A DNA stretch of 64,000 nucleotides, taken from Undaria pinnatifida (taxonomy: Eukaryota; Sar; Phaeophyceae; Laminariales; Alariaceae). Below the pieces are notes generated by a model. The model saw only the letters and a program-made list of their open reading frames with translations, was not told the DNA's origin and made no database searches. The position numbers and the translations under genes are program-made. The DNA is taken from the NCBI GenBank assembly GCA_012845835.1, contig JABAKD010000030.1:8593805-8657804 (forward strand), read 5' to 3'. Below are positions 1 through 10,439 of the stretch, piece after piece (within the stretch, counting starts at the first letter, position 1; every line of letters starts with the position of its first letter).

Positions 1-556
1 GATCGACAAGGAAGCGATTGGTTAGATTTAACAAGTAGTTATGAAGGATAGAATACAGCAGCTTGTTGGTTTAGAGTTTACGGATGCCTCGCCCAAGTGA
101 GCAGAGCGGATCAGGTCAAGGGTCGTACAACAGCAGCGTCGTATAGCAACAGCGTTGGACAGCGATCGAGGTAGAAGGAAGCACTGTCGGTCAGCCATAG
201 AAGTAGGAGCAGCAAGGGTTGAAGCACGCTAGATGAACAGCAGAAGAATAAGGGCCGTCGAGAGAGGAGATTGAGGGAACGGCAGTTTGTGTGTCAAGTT
301 TGGTTTGTTTTGGTTTTCAGAAGGGCAACCACGAGCGATTTAATAAGAGAACACACAAGCAAAGCAAAAGACTACCTGTATCAATGACAGGAATGATTCG
401 TATCATCATCGTGCTAACGACGTCGAACTTGAGAAGAGATGACGGATGTTTTTGTACTATCCATGCGACTAGCGAGAGGCTGACGTGTGCTTCGTTAGAG
501 TGATGAAGGCATCCCAGGGGAAACTGCGTTCACCCTAAAGTAGAGGTGTAGGAGGG

Positions 557-841
557 TTGCCCGACCACTTCACGATGCACTCGTTTAGAGTAGGCGGATC
601 GCTTAGCAAGTCGCTCGCAGGTACAGCGGTAGACGAGATCATGAAGATCGGAGGATGGAAGACCGAGCGCGTCGCGCGGTATTACATTGGACCAACTACC
701 AGCGCGGGGGCGATTTCAGAGGGGAAAGGAAAACGCGACGGGGGTTCTCAGCGGGAGCGGGACAATAGCTACGCGATAGCCATAAACTTCCCTTTGTCCC
801 AAGCTTTTCAGGGCGATCTTGCCGCGTGTAAGCAACGGTAA
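557..841 (+). pseudogene. C-terminal fragment of a tyrosine recombinase/integrase
   Basis: The frame reads MHSFRVGGSL near its start, followed by a short helix-like stretch and then GGWKTERVARYYIG. This is the usual C-terminal catalytic end of tyrosine recombinases: the H-x-x-R box, the GGW segment, and a tyrosine that would be the nucleophile within RYYIG. Enzymes of this fold cut and rejoin DNA through a phosphotyrosine link and are carried by phage-like elements, Cryptons and DIRS-type retroelements. Only about 95 residues are open and no N-terminal half or first catalytic arginine is visible upstream, so I call it a fragment. It lies at the window edge in repeat-rich DNA. The family is clear from the motif; which mobile-element class it came from is not. 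Confidence 0.6.
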
Positions 842-947
842 CCGAGATATACCGTAAGTATGGGTGAGATGAGGCACGACCTAGGCCTAGCCCAAAAGTC
901 CCCATTGATCACAGACAACGGCACAAGAAAGTACGGGTAGGATCACG

Positions 948-2070
948 GGCGGGGGCAGGAGGCCTCATCTAATCCAATACTTCCATTTAATGACAGGCGA
1001 AGGAGCAGAAGAATACTGCAGTAAGATCGGAGAGCAAATAAAATCGAATCAGACATGCTTCCATGATTTGAGATCCGATAATAAAAGGAGTATGATATCG
1101 CCCTTCTGACGCATTGTTTTTTCTTTTTATTTCTCCTTTTTGTTTTCACAGGACCAAAAGCGAGAAAAATTGAGGGGACGATACATTATCTGATTTACTC
1201 ATTATCTCTCTTTACTCACTGATTGTACGACTTACCCCAGGATATACATGATAAACTGATGTATTATTTCCAAAACCGTCACATTTATCCCCTCAAAATA
1301 ATGTATAGTTTCCAGGCACATATTGAACTGCCCCACACGCCCCTCCCCCCCCCTCCCCCCGCCCCCAATAATATACTGGTGCCAAAACCGTCAGATTTAT
1401 CCCCTCGAAAGGATTTATAGCTTACATGCACAAATTGCCCCCTTCCCCCCACCCCCACCCCCCTCCAAACCCGCTCGCTTTTGATCAAAACCAGGCCCCC
1501 ACGTCCTTCAAAACTCCGCCCCACCCCCCTCACCGGTTATTCGACTTACAAGATTCACTTGATAAAAGGATACATTTCCCTTCACAGCTGTCAGATTTTG
1601 TCCCCCTCAGAAACGGGTTTTATAGTTTCCGCGCACAGACTGACTAAAATCATCCTGTTGACCCTGATAGCTACACTGTAGTTGTAAGGGGAGTCGCCGA
1701 CCTATATCCTTAATGAGGACACACAACTCGTAATGCGCGCGATCGGAGTATCACACACGGCTTGCAAAGATGAGTTTCGACGAAATCTTCGATCTCACAG
1801 CTGGAGTGTACTTTCATTTTTTATAATTATCTGACATCCCCTCCCACCCAGCTATTAATATAAAAAAAAAAAAAAAAAAAAAAAAATTGTAGGCAAAAGG
1901 AGTTTCTTCAGGTACAACCTTTGCGAATAGGGATTTACGGTACCTCGGGATTGTGAGCTTAGTGTGGGCGTTTATCCCGGGTAAGGACCTCTTGCTTGCG
2001 GCAGGAGGCCTCATCTAATCCAATACTTACATTAAATGACAGGAGAAGGAGCAGAAGAATACAACACAGA
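948..2070. repeat. Direct repeat pair of about 65 bp
   Basis: The stretch at about 948-1012 (GGAGGCCTCATCTAATCCAA, then an AATGACAGG core and GAAGGAGCAGAAGAATAC) recurs at about 2001-2063 with few changes, both on the plus strand. The roughly 1 kb between holds C-rich runs (1340-1530), an A-run (1861-1886) and one copy of the GCTTGCAAAGATGAG repeat. I see no gene here. The pair could be remnants of terminal repeats or simple dispersed copies. Confidence 0.55.
1701..1830 (+). repeat. Dispersed repeat, GCTTGCAAAGATGAG family, copy A
   Basis: This stretch matches 6778-6905 almost end to end. Both share CCTATATCCTT, GATCGGAGTATCACACAC, GCTTGCAAAGATGAG, TTCGATCTCACAGC and a T-rich tail ending TTTTTTATAAT. 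Further diverged copies lie at 6366-6432 (minus strand), 51371-51466, 52685-52745, 53000-53095 and 53620-53705. No coding potential is evident. Confidence 0.75.
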
Positions 2071-3023
2071 CAGTAAAGGTGTTCGCTGGGTAAAGTCCAA
2101 ACGTGCTTCATCCGCAGAAAAAACAAAGATACTCGTGATCTATCGTTGCTCGTGGGACAAAAAGTAGATCCTGTTGGGTAGCTTCAAGGTTTGCGGCGTC
2201 AGCCTTGCTTGTCTATCAGCAGAGCCCCTTAACGCGTGGGTCCAGGTGTTGGTCATTTAATGACAAAGAGCACGCCGGCAAAACAAAAAATGCGATCAGC
2301 ACACCAGAATATTATTAATAGCGGCAAAAAAGAACAAAACAGGAAAAAGAAAAGATGAACAAGAAAAAATAATTAAAGCTGGGAAAACCATTGGAAAGAA
2401 AGAGGGACACGCAAGCAAAAGATGCGACAACGATGTTACCGCGGGGCGATCCGAACATAAATCCTCAATTTGTACAAGTAGTGTCGACGCGGTCGATGCG
2501 CCGACGGCGGATGTTACGCGTACCGGTAGCAGCGTAAGACCTTTTTCATAACACTTGGTTGAACAAGTTGAAGAAGGCTTCGTAAAAAATACGCGGTAAG
2601 CAAAAATCGAGGATGGGGCTGTTGTCTGCGAGCACACATGTAGCGGTACGTATGCTATGTACGAGAAACATAACGGTTCCACTTTATTTACAATTTGTGA
2701 TACTACTGCTGTACATATGGGATGTAGACCTTCGGCGTCATTTACAAGCATGAACGTGACCCGCCAGGGCAATCGCAGCAACGAGCCATATATGCTGGTG
2801 GTAGCGCTCTCGCTGCAATAGTCGCTCGCACAGACCTGCGCTGTGGTGCGCTTGTACGCCTGTGAGCCGGCGCGTTGCAGCAACGAAAGCAGCGTAGAAC
2901 AGGGTCGTCGTGTAGGCATGTCGGCGGACGACCCAACCAAAGCACAAGACTCACACGGTAAAAAAAATGGACACGGAGAGGCAGGCACATTAGTCGTTTA
3001 ACTTGTTCAGCCTCACAACATAC

Positions 3024-3230
3024 CTTTGCGAGCGACGCGCCTAAGCACTCGGACGGTATCGCAAGGCAAGAGCACCAGACGCACTGGTCGCCCGTTCCCT
3101 CCTCAATCTGCGACCTGCAATCCTCCGCGGATTTCGCCGAAAGGCAGCTCGAGTCTCCCAGCACAGAGGCCGCGCGAAGCACAGCCACCGCAATAGTACC
3201 CAAGACCGCTCTCCTCGCAAGGCCATTCAT
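3024..3230 (-). CDS. First exon of a small secreted cysteine-rich protein
   Basis: Reading the minus strand from the ATG at 3230, the first 25 residues form a signal peptide: MNGLARRAVLGTIAVAVLRA, then ASVLG. A cysteine-rich segment follows, with C29, C38, C50, C53, C55 and C62, and the run DQCVWCSC. After K69 a good donor (AAG/GTATGT) ends the exon in phase 0. The spacing C-x8-C-x11-C-x2-C resembles secreted CxWC repeat proteins I associate with stramenopiles, but that is recollection. The rest of the gene is unresolved: an acceptor at about 2836 would join in frame to a further cysteine-containing stretch, without a domain I recognise. The gene is divergent from the PHD/AP2 gene, whose start lies 1.1 kb away. 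Function unknown; it probably acts outside the cell. Confidence 0.55.
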
Positions 3231-4035
3231 GGTTCGAACTCTGTAAGACGTTGGCCGTTTCGAAGCCCCAGGGCGTTAGTTGCGAGGCATATAGGTGCCG
3301 TGCGTAGACCAACTGTGCGGGGATATTCCTAATATATCCCCGGGTTTTGTAAAGACTTCCGACCATCCAAGATAACCAACTCACAACACATCTCGTTTAT
3401 TATTTGTATCGTGTTGTGTGATCCTCTCATAGCGGTCATCTCACACCACCCGGAACGACACTCGCCCAGGGAGACAACCTCGAGAGTATGGCGTTGAGGA
3501 TGGACTCCGCTGTCCGCCACTCCCCAACTCATCACCGAACCGCGCTGCCGAAGCGCACCTCGCCACAAGAGCCCAAAACTGCTGTGAGTGTGGGTACGGC
3601 GGTACAAGCTATGATACCACCTTGAACATAAATATAAATGCTATTTGTCTTTAATAATAGTATAAATAGTTTATTATATTTTCGGACATATCAGTAGTAG
3701 TTACACAACGAATAGAGCATTCAGTACAAGTACGACGTACCCATACGTACGGTACCTCCGAGCACCACCTTGTCCCGAGGAGATGCCGTAGAGTGTATGC
3801 AACCAAGCTGTGGGGCGCTTTTGTATCGTGGAAACGATTTCCGCTTACAGGCGTGGTGCACCGGGTAAGTTAGGCTCGCGGGGGAGCGAGCCGATTAAGA
3901 AGCTCTCGAAGCCGGCTGAACCGCCATACAGCAGGTGAAAGATGTCGAGAGCCCACTACTCTAGATTTAGACCGCGGCAAATGTATGTAAGCGCACCACA
4001 ACGCGGCCGTCGCGTGTCGCCATTATTTTTTGGAG

Positions 4036-4043
4036 TATAAAAA
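4036..4043 (+). promoter_or_regulatory. TATA box candidate for the PHD/AP2 gene
   Basis: GAGTATAAAAAGCG is a strong TATA match about 320 bp upstream of the proposed ATG at 4365. It would place transcription start near 4065-4070. A C/G-run-rich leader follows. No transcript data are available. Confidence 0.4.
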
Positions 4044-4364
4044 GCGCGGTAGCAGATCATTCAGGCGGCTGGCGCCCAGCGGTGATATTTTTCCCCCCGG
4101 GGGCGGGGGCGGGGGTGGGGGGCGGGAGGGGGTTCGCTGTTTTTAGTTATAGCTGCACGACCATAACTGCGACTGACCGAACGAAACCTATCTGAAGAAA
4201 ATGTATCCCCCCCGATGGCGGGAAGTATATAACTACTCCAAGGGAACCTATCCTGCGCCTTGGTAATAATTAATGTTGCTTCTTTCCACTTCTGACTTCG
4301 TACCTGCTTTACTATTTATGGTCCTAGTGCTCGGGCGTGGGTCCGCCGCCGCCCACGGAGATGC

Positions 4365-5617
4365 ATGGTATACCCACGCCGCGGGGCTGCTTGGATTGAA
4401 TATGACCCCGCCCCCGATTTGAATCGTAAGATCGAAGATCAAGGCAAGAAGAGCCTCTGGGCCACCACTGTGATCGTTGAACGCTTGGTGCCGCCCGCGT
4501 TTGAATGCTCCTCTTTTTTTATTTTGCATCCTTTTTCGCGACGGCAGTCCTCCGGCGGCTCGCGCAAGAAGAGCGAACAACTCAAGCCAAGGTAACCCCT
4601 AAAAAACCGGAAGCGGCAGCACCTCGTAGCAGATATTTATTCGTGGCCCCCTCTCTTTCCCCCCCCCCATAGCCCCCCCCCGCCCGTACTACCTATATAC
4701 ACTCTATTTTCGCGTTGCGTTCTTTCTTCTTCCATCAACAGGTGCGTCAGGCACCTGCCTCGTACAACAAACCGCCTCTCATCCCGCCCTCCCGTGATGA
4801 CTCGCCTCGCCCCATCCCTGACCCCCCCCCCCCCCCCCCCCTATAACCTACCCTCTATAATACCCGCGGCGTTCTTTCTTCTTTCTCCCAGCACCAGGTG
4901 CGTAAGGATCCTGCCTCGAACACCAACAAGCCGCCTCTCTTCCCCCCCCCCCCCCCCCCCTCCCGCCATGATGGCTCCCCTCACCCCCCCCGTCCCCAAC
5001 TTCCCCCGCGTGCTCCGTTCCATCATTGTTGGGATTCGGAGGTCTATGGTCGTTCGACTACATCTATGCATGAATTGACCCCTCCCCCCCCCCGCTGCCA
5101 TCTAGCTCTATACACGCAAGACCCTTCTTTCTCCCAGCAGCAACTGGTGCGTAAGACCTCTCTGTCTCGAACAACGAGCCGCCCTCACCCCCACCTCCCC
5201 ATGTTGCCTCCCGTCCTCCCGTCAACCCACCCCGCTTCCCCCCCCCCCCCCCGCTCGCATCCCCTCCCCCCTCCCCCTCTCTATTTACGCAAAACCTTTC
5301 TTTCTCCCAGCAGCAACAGGTGCGTAAGGCACCTACCTCGAACAACAAGTCTCCTCTCGCCGCGCCGCGTAGAAAGGGTGCCGAGGGCGGCGGTAACGGT
5401 GAAGCCTTCGCCGCCGGGGTAGGGGCCGGGGGGGGAGCCAGAGGCACCACTGGAGCAGCTTCTCGGAATGGGGATGTCGCTACCGGTAGGAGCGGGGGCA
5501 GGGGGAGCGGGGGCGGGGGGGGTGGGGGTGGAATTTACAGCGTCGCGAGGAAGAGGGTGCGGGTGGTGGACCCCAAGCTCGGGGAGTTTGTGGTGAGGTT
5601 GCAGCTCTACAAGGGAG
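4365..5617 (+). CDS. N-terminal exons 1-3 of the PHD/AP2/ELM2/SANT gene
   Basis: Exon 1 (4365-4425) reads MVYPRRGAAWIEYDPAPDLN and ends at donor C/GTAAGAT. Exon 2 (4548-4591) follows a T-rich tract and CAG, encodes LRRLAQEERTTQAK and ends AAG/GTAACC. Exon 3 (5320-5617) follows TTTCTTTCTCCCAGCAGCAACAG and starts VRKAPTSNNK. It continues through a Gly-rich stretch to VARKRVRVVDPKLGEFVVRL and ends GGAG/GTAAGA, leaving one G. That G completes an Asp codon with the PHD exon at 12185. The phases of exons 1 and 2 also fit, but these small exons have no homology support; the start codon is the first ATG that works. Exon 3 is the best supported of the three. Confidence 0.5.
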
Positions 5618-8600
5618 GTAAGAGGAAGGAAGTCCGCTGGCATATGTTTGGGTTTGGGTTGGGTTGAAGTGCAGCAGCACGGATGGGTGGGTTAGGTTGG
5701 TGGGTGCCTCCGTGGGTTGAGTGGGTGGGGTTGGGTTGAGTGGGTGGGGTTGGTTTGAGTGCGTGGGTGAGGGTGGTTGGGTAGGTGGGTTGGGTCGACT
5801 AGCGCACACTATATTACATTATAGATTTTGGCGCTGCCGAGTGTTGTTGTTCTCACATTAACTCGCATAATCAAGTCCGTGGTCACAGGATGGGCTTCAG
5901 TCACTCTGGAGCTGAGGAATACCCGAGGGAAAAATAGACAAGCAAACCCAAAATTGTACACGCATATACCACACGAGTAGCTGAAGCAATTCATGCCTTC
6001 TCCAACAAAGATAAAAAAGAATGAAATCGGGAGTCAGCCTACGTACGTGCCAGGCCCATACTGGTACATATGTCTCAATACTCGAGTCTGAAAACTGACT
6101 GCATCGCATGCCATCCAAGGAGCCTAACCAATGTACAAATCCGATGAGAAAGGACCTAATAACGAGGAAGAATAAAAGAATGAGAGAAGTAAAAAACGAA
6201 CCAAGCAAAATAATACATGCCTGGTACATATTAAGTTACGTACACTCGCCAGCAGGGGAATGTAGCGAGGTAAGACCAGCTACACGTCGCTACGAAAGGA
6301 GACCAACAACAAAAACACGCGTCCGGCCTACGCCAGCAAAATGTATATTTGAAAAAAAAAAAAGCGCTCCAGCTGTGAGATCGTAGATGTCGTCGAAACT
6401 CGTCTTTGCAAGCTGTGTGTGATGCTCCGATCGATATATCACGCCGAGTCTGTAGGATGCCTCGCGCGGGAGGAGCGCAACCTGTACGAGTTGCGGGCCC
6501 TCCTTTTTTTTGTCAGGGGGGGGGCGACATGCAAAAAATAAATTTACCGGTATGTGTCATCCCATGGGTCCTGGTAGATAGATACACCTGATACTGCTGT
6601 AGCAACCTTCCGACCCCGCCAAAGGTTGAAAATCCTTTCAATGCCGTCGTTGCGCTCATTTAGAGTTGCCCTGGTTCCGTGTTGGTTGTTGCAACGTGGT
6701 ACCATACACCAGCAGTAGCACATATACTCGGAATTGTATACCTGTTGTATACCTGGTATATTGATATGTGCATGGCCCCTATATCCTTCATGAGGATACA
6801 CACCCAGTAATACGCGCGATCGGAGTATCACACACAGCTTGCAAAGATGAGCTTCGACGAAGTCTTCGATCTCACAGCCGGAGTGTATTTTTATTTTTTA
6901 TAATATTCGGTGGCAGAAATCCCCCCCCCCCCCCCCTCCATCAATGAATCGGGCCTAAAGTTGGCTCTTGTCGTAGCCGACCCCGCAAGTAGCAACGGGG
7001 GCAACAGGCAATGCGAACACGTGTCCTTGATATTTTAAGGCGGCTCGTACGGAGGGGACACTCGTTCAGGGGGAGGGGGGGGGGGTCGGATCGGTGCGAT
7101 GGATGCGCTATATGCGCCGGAAAGGCAGGCGGCTATGCCCCTTGCAGAGGCAGGCAGGCTGTTCAAAGACCAACGGACGTACGAGTAACTTTTTTCGATC
7201 CCCGTTTATCTCGATTCAAAGCGCGACAATTATATCTCTTGAAACCGTGCACTACGATAAGAGCTTGCAGCAGCACGATAATATGTCAGCATGCCACTAT
7301 TAACAGTAATACTATTAACTCTGCGCGTTTCGTGTTTCAGGTGTATGGTAGCTTCTAGCGTTGCAGTTCACACACCTCCTCCCCCTACCCAGAAAAAAAG
7401 GCTGCCGCGTGTAGCCCACTCTGTAATCTCTTCAAGAGTTTTTTCTCTGAATTTTTTTTTCCGACATGTTTTCCCCTTGGAAATCGTCCCAAAGAGTTTG
7501 TTACTGTAAATATTAGTCGTGGCCGAAATTGTAGTTTTGCGCGTTGTGTTTTGGACTTAGCTTGCAGTTGCGCTTGTTATTGTCGTCGTCTTCTCTGGCG
7601 AGCTTCAACAGCAGCAGCAGCAGCAGCAGCAGTCGTGAGTGTCTTTGGGGTTGTCGTATGATATGGGTTGCGGTTTCGGACGTTGTTACTCACAATATAT
7701 TTGGTCTGAACTCATCACGGCGGGCTAAGATTTGCAACAAGTTTGCAAGCCCGCCACTGGCGCATGGTACGTTCAGCCGATCAACCCCATCAACAAAGGT
7801 CATCCGCCCCGAGATTTTCCCAACGCCGACTCCTGTCAGTCTATCGGTCCATCATATCGTAGCAGGGTATACCGTCCTATCAGGAGTGTTTCAGAACATC
7901 CTATATACCAGGTACGGGTATTACGTACGAAGCGAGGTCAACTATTGATAGCCAGGGTTTGGAGCGAGGGGCATTCCGTGGTAGTATGGGGCTCGTTCAG
8001 GCAGCTGAGCGTGTGTGATGTCGCTCCTTCGCTCTCTCGGGACTCGACAGGGCGAAATGTGTCTAAAGCATATGACGATTACAGCATTGGCCACTCGAAA
8101 CAGGCCGGGCTGCTGGGGAAATAGATGGAATATGCTAGAGCTGTGAGTCGGCAGGATTTGACGGCTTATAACCAATCGGTAGTTGCCGTTAGCTAATTGA
8201 GTGGCTTTAGTCGGCATGTCGGCTAGCGAAGCCAGCTGATGGCCAGTCGACTTGCCGACTATAGTTAGGCGAAAGCGAGCCAAATCAGCGCCGCCCCGGC
8301 CAAGGAGGCCACGACCAAAAAACTGAAAACGCACTCCGCGATAAACAATTCTTTTTACGAGTATGGAAACCCAATAAGTCGGATAGTCGGCACCTACGGG
8401 AAATGACTAGCTGTTAGTCCGACTAGTAACTAGTTGATGACGTAAGTCATGCCGAAACATAGCTCTAGAATATGCCCGAAGTGTGACGGAAAGGGGTGTA
8501 CAACACGCGCGCAACAGTGCCGAAACTTGAGTTGATAAGAACGCAGTTAGTCGTCGATTTCTAGGTTCCTATACTTGATGGTGTCCCGAAAGGCTATCAC

Positions 8601-10404
8601 GAAGTCGGTTACGTTGCTTCGTCGATCGACCATCGACAAGCGAGGAACACAACCCGCGGAAGACTATTGTACTACGCCTTTTTACTTTGATAAAAGAGCT
8701 GATAATCGCACAGCAGCCGTCTGTGTAGTTCATACTTCGAAGTGTTGGTACACGTTAGGGACGGGTAGACTCTCCAGCTACGTATGTACGGTCCCTGTCC
8801 ACGAGTTTTCCAAAAAAACTAAATAAAGCGCAACCCTAGCCTAACCCCAACGCCAACCCCAACCCCAACCCTGACACACAGTATGTGAATGTTTTAAGAA
8901 GAGTGTTTTTTCGGGTACGTCCTCTGTTAATGGTTAATAGGGTACCTGGGTGTCAATCCTGGCTATGTTTGTCATACCCGCGTACATACCAGGGCGCATC
9001 CGGAGTATGCACTCGATGCATGCGAAACACACCCTTGGAAGGTTTAGAACGGAGTGAAAGGTGGAAACCCGTGGACGACGGTTCCTTGTGCGACGGTCCT
9101 TGTGTGTGCGCATAGCTGGAGAGCATGATCGTGCGTTCCCTACGTGTTTATGCAAAGACGCATGTGTAGACTAATGTGGCAGATTTGTGAGAAAGGAGGT
9201 CAAGGGTTCGCGGGTTAGTATTTAAAGTTTGTGTGGAGGCGCGGAGGCCAACCTAGGAGTATGCTGGGCGTGAAGCGGTATCGAGTCTTCTATCGCTTGC
9301 GGGACTGAGAGAAAAAAATTACGAGTTAAAACCATAATGCGGGCATTGATCACACGGGAGCAGCCCGGGCTAGAGGGGTACCTGGTAGGGTGTGTGTCCG
9401 CAGGGTAACGTAAGGGGCTATATACGAGACACGCGTGCAGGATAAAAGGATACTCGTCGTACGAGTACTGCTGCGCGCTCGTCCTCGTAATGAAAGGTTG
9501 ACACGATCGCCCTTCTGTTTCGCTCTGTCTGTATTCGCTGTTTTATTAATGATCCCGAAGGGTTGGTTTAGTGCTTGACCTTTTTTTAACCCAGGCGCAG
9601 CGAGCTAAACACAAACGGGGAGCTATCAGCCTTATTTTGATAAGAAGAGCGTGTACCTGGTAGCAGCAGCACGTAAAAGTATCAGCGTGCGTTTTCCCGC
9701 GTGTCGTACACCTCCGTACGTTGCACTCCGGACGAATCCTTTATTACCCCAGCACCCCCGGGCCGTTTTGTGAGGTCAATGGTGTTCGAGTTCAAGTCAT
9801 TTTTTGCCGAGTCTTCTACTGTTTTGAGGACCCCAAGGGAGTTCATACAGGGGGCGTGGTTGGGTATGGAATATGGGACGTGTATTCGAGAGAACGAGCG
9901 TGGTTGAAGTTAACTCGCTTAGCACTACACCCACGTTTTTGGGGACGAAGTGCTCACACATCGGACAGCTCAGTTCATGATCTATGAATAGATCAATAGA
10001 TCATCTGGATGCTATGTCTGTGGTTATGATAAGTTATCCGGGATGTGTGTACGTAGTACAGATCCAGCCCAGGAAATATATGCTAACTCATTCAGATCGT
10101 CCGGTGCTAGTTCATCTAGATCGTCCGGTGCTACTTCAGTCAGATCGTCATGTGCTAGGTCATTCAGATCGTCCGGCTCTCACTTGGCAATATGATCTAT
10201 AGGCCGTGCAGATCATTTTTGCCAGAGATATGTCTGCCCTGAGAGACACAGATCATGTACTTTGTAGATCATCAATAGGGACCTGATCTGTCCGATGTCG
10301 GACTGAGGAGGGTAACAAGGACATGGCGGGTGTTTACAGAAGCGGAGCATCCAGCAGAGCACGAGTATAGAAAGCTGGTTTGGTAGCCGGCTGGCAGGAA
10401 AAAC

Positions 10405-10439
<35 letters not shown>

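Noticed and set aside
5480..5809. Pro/Thr-rich minus-strand frame opposite exon 3
   Set aside because: It is created by the GGGTTG minisatellite and by the complement of the Gly-rich exon 3.
8830..8875. A telomere end
   Set aside because: The units are few and mixed (CCCTAA, CCCCAA) and unique sequence continues on both sides.
10087..10185. A CRISPR-like array
   Set aside because: Four 22-bp units are directly adjacent with no unique spacers, and the setting is a eukaryotic intron.
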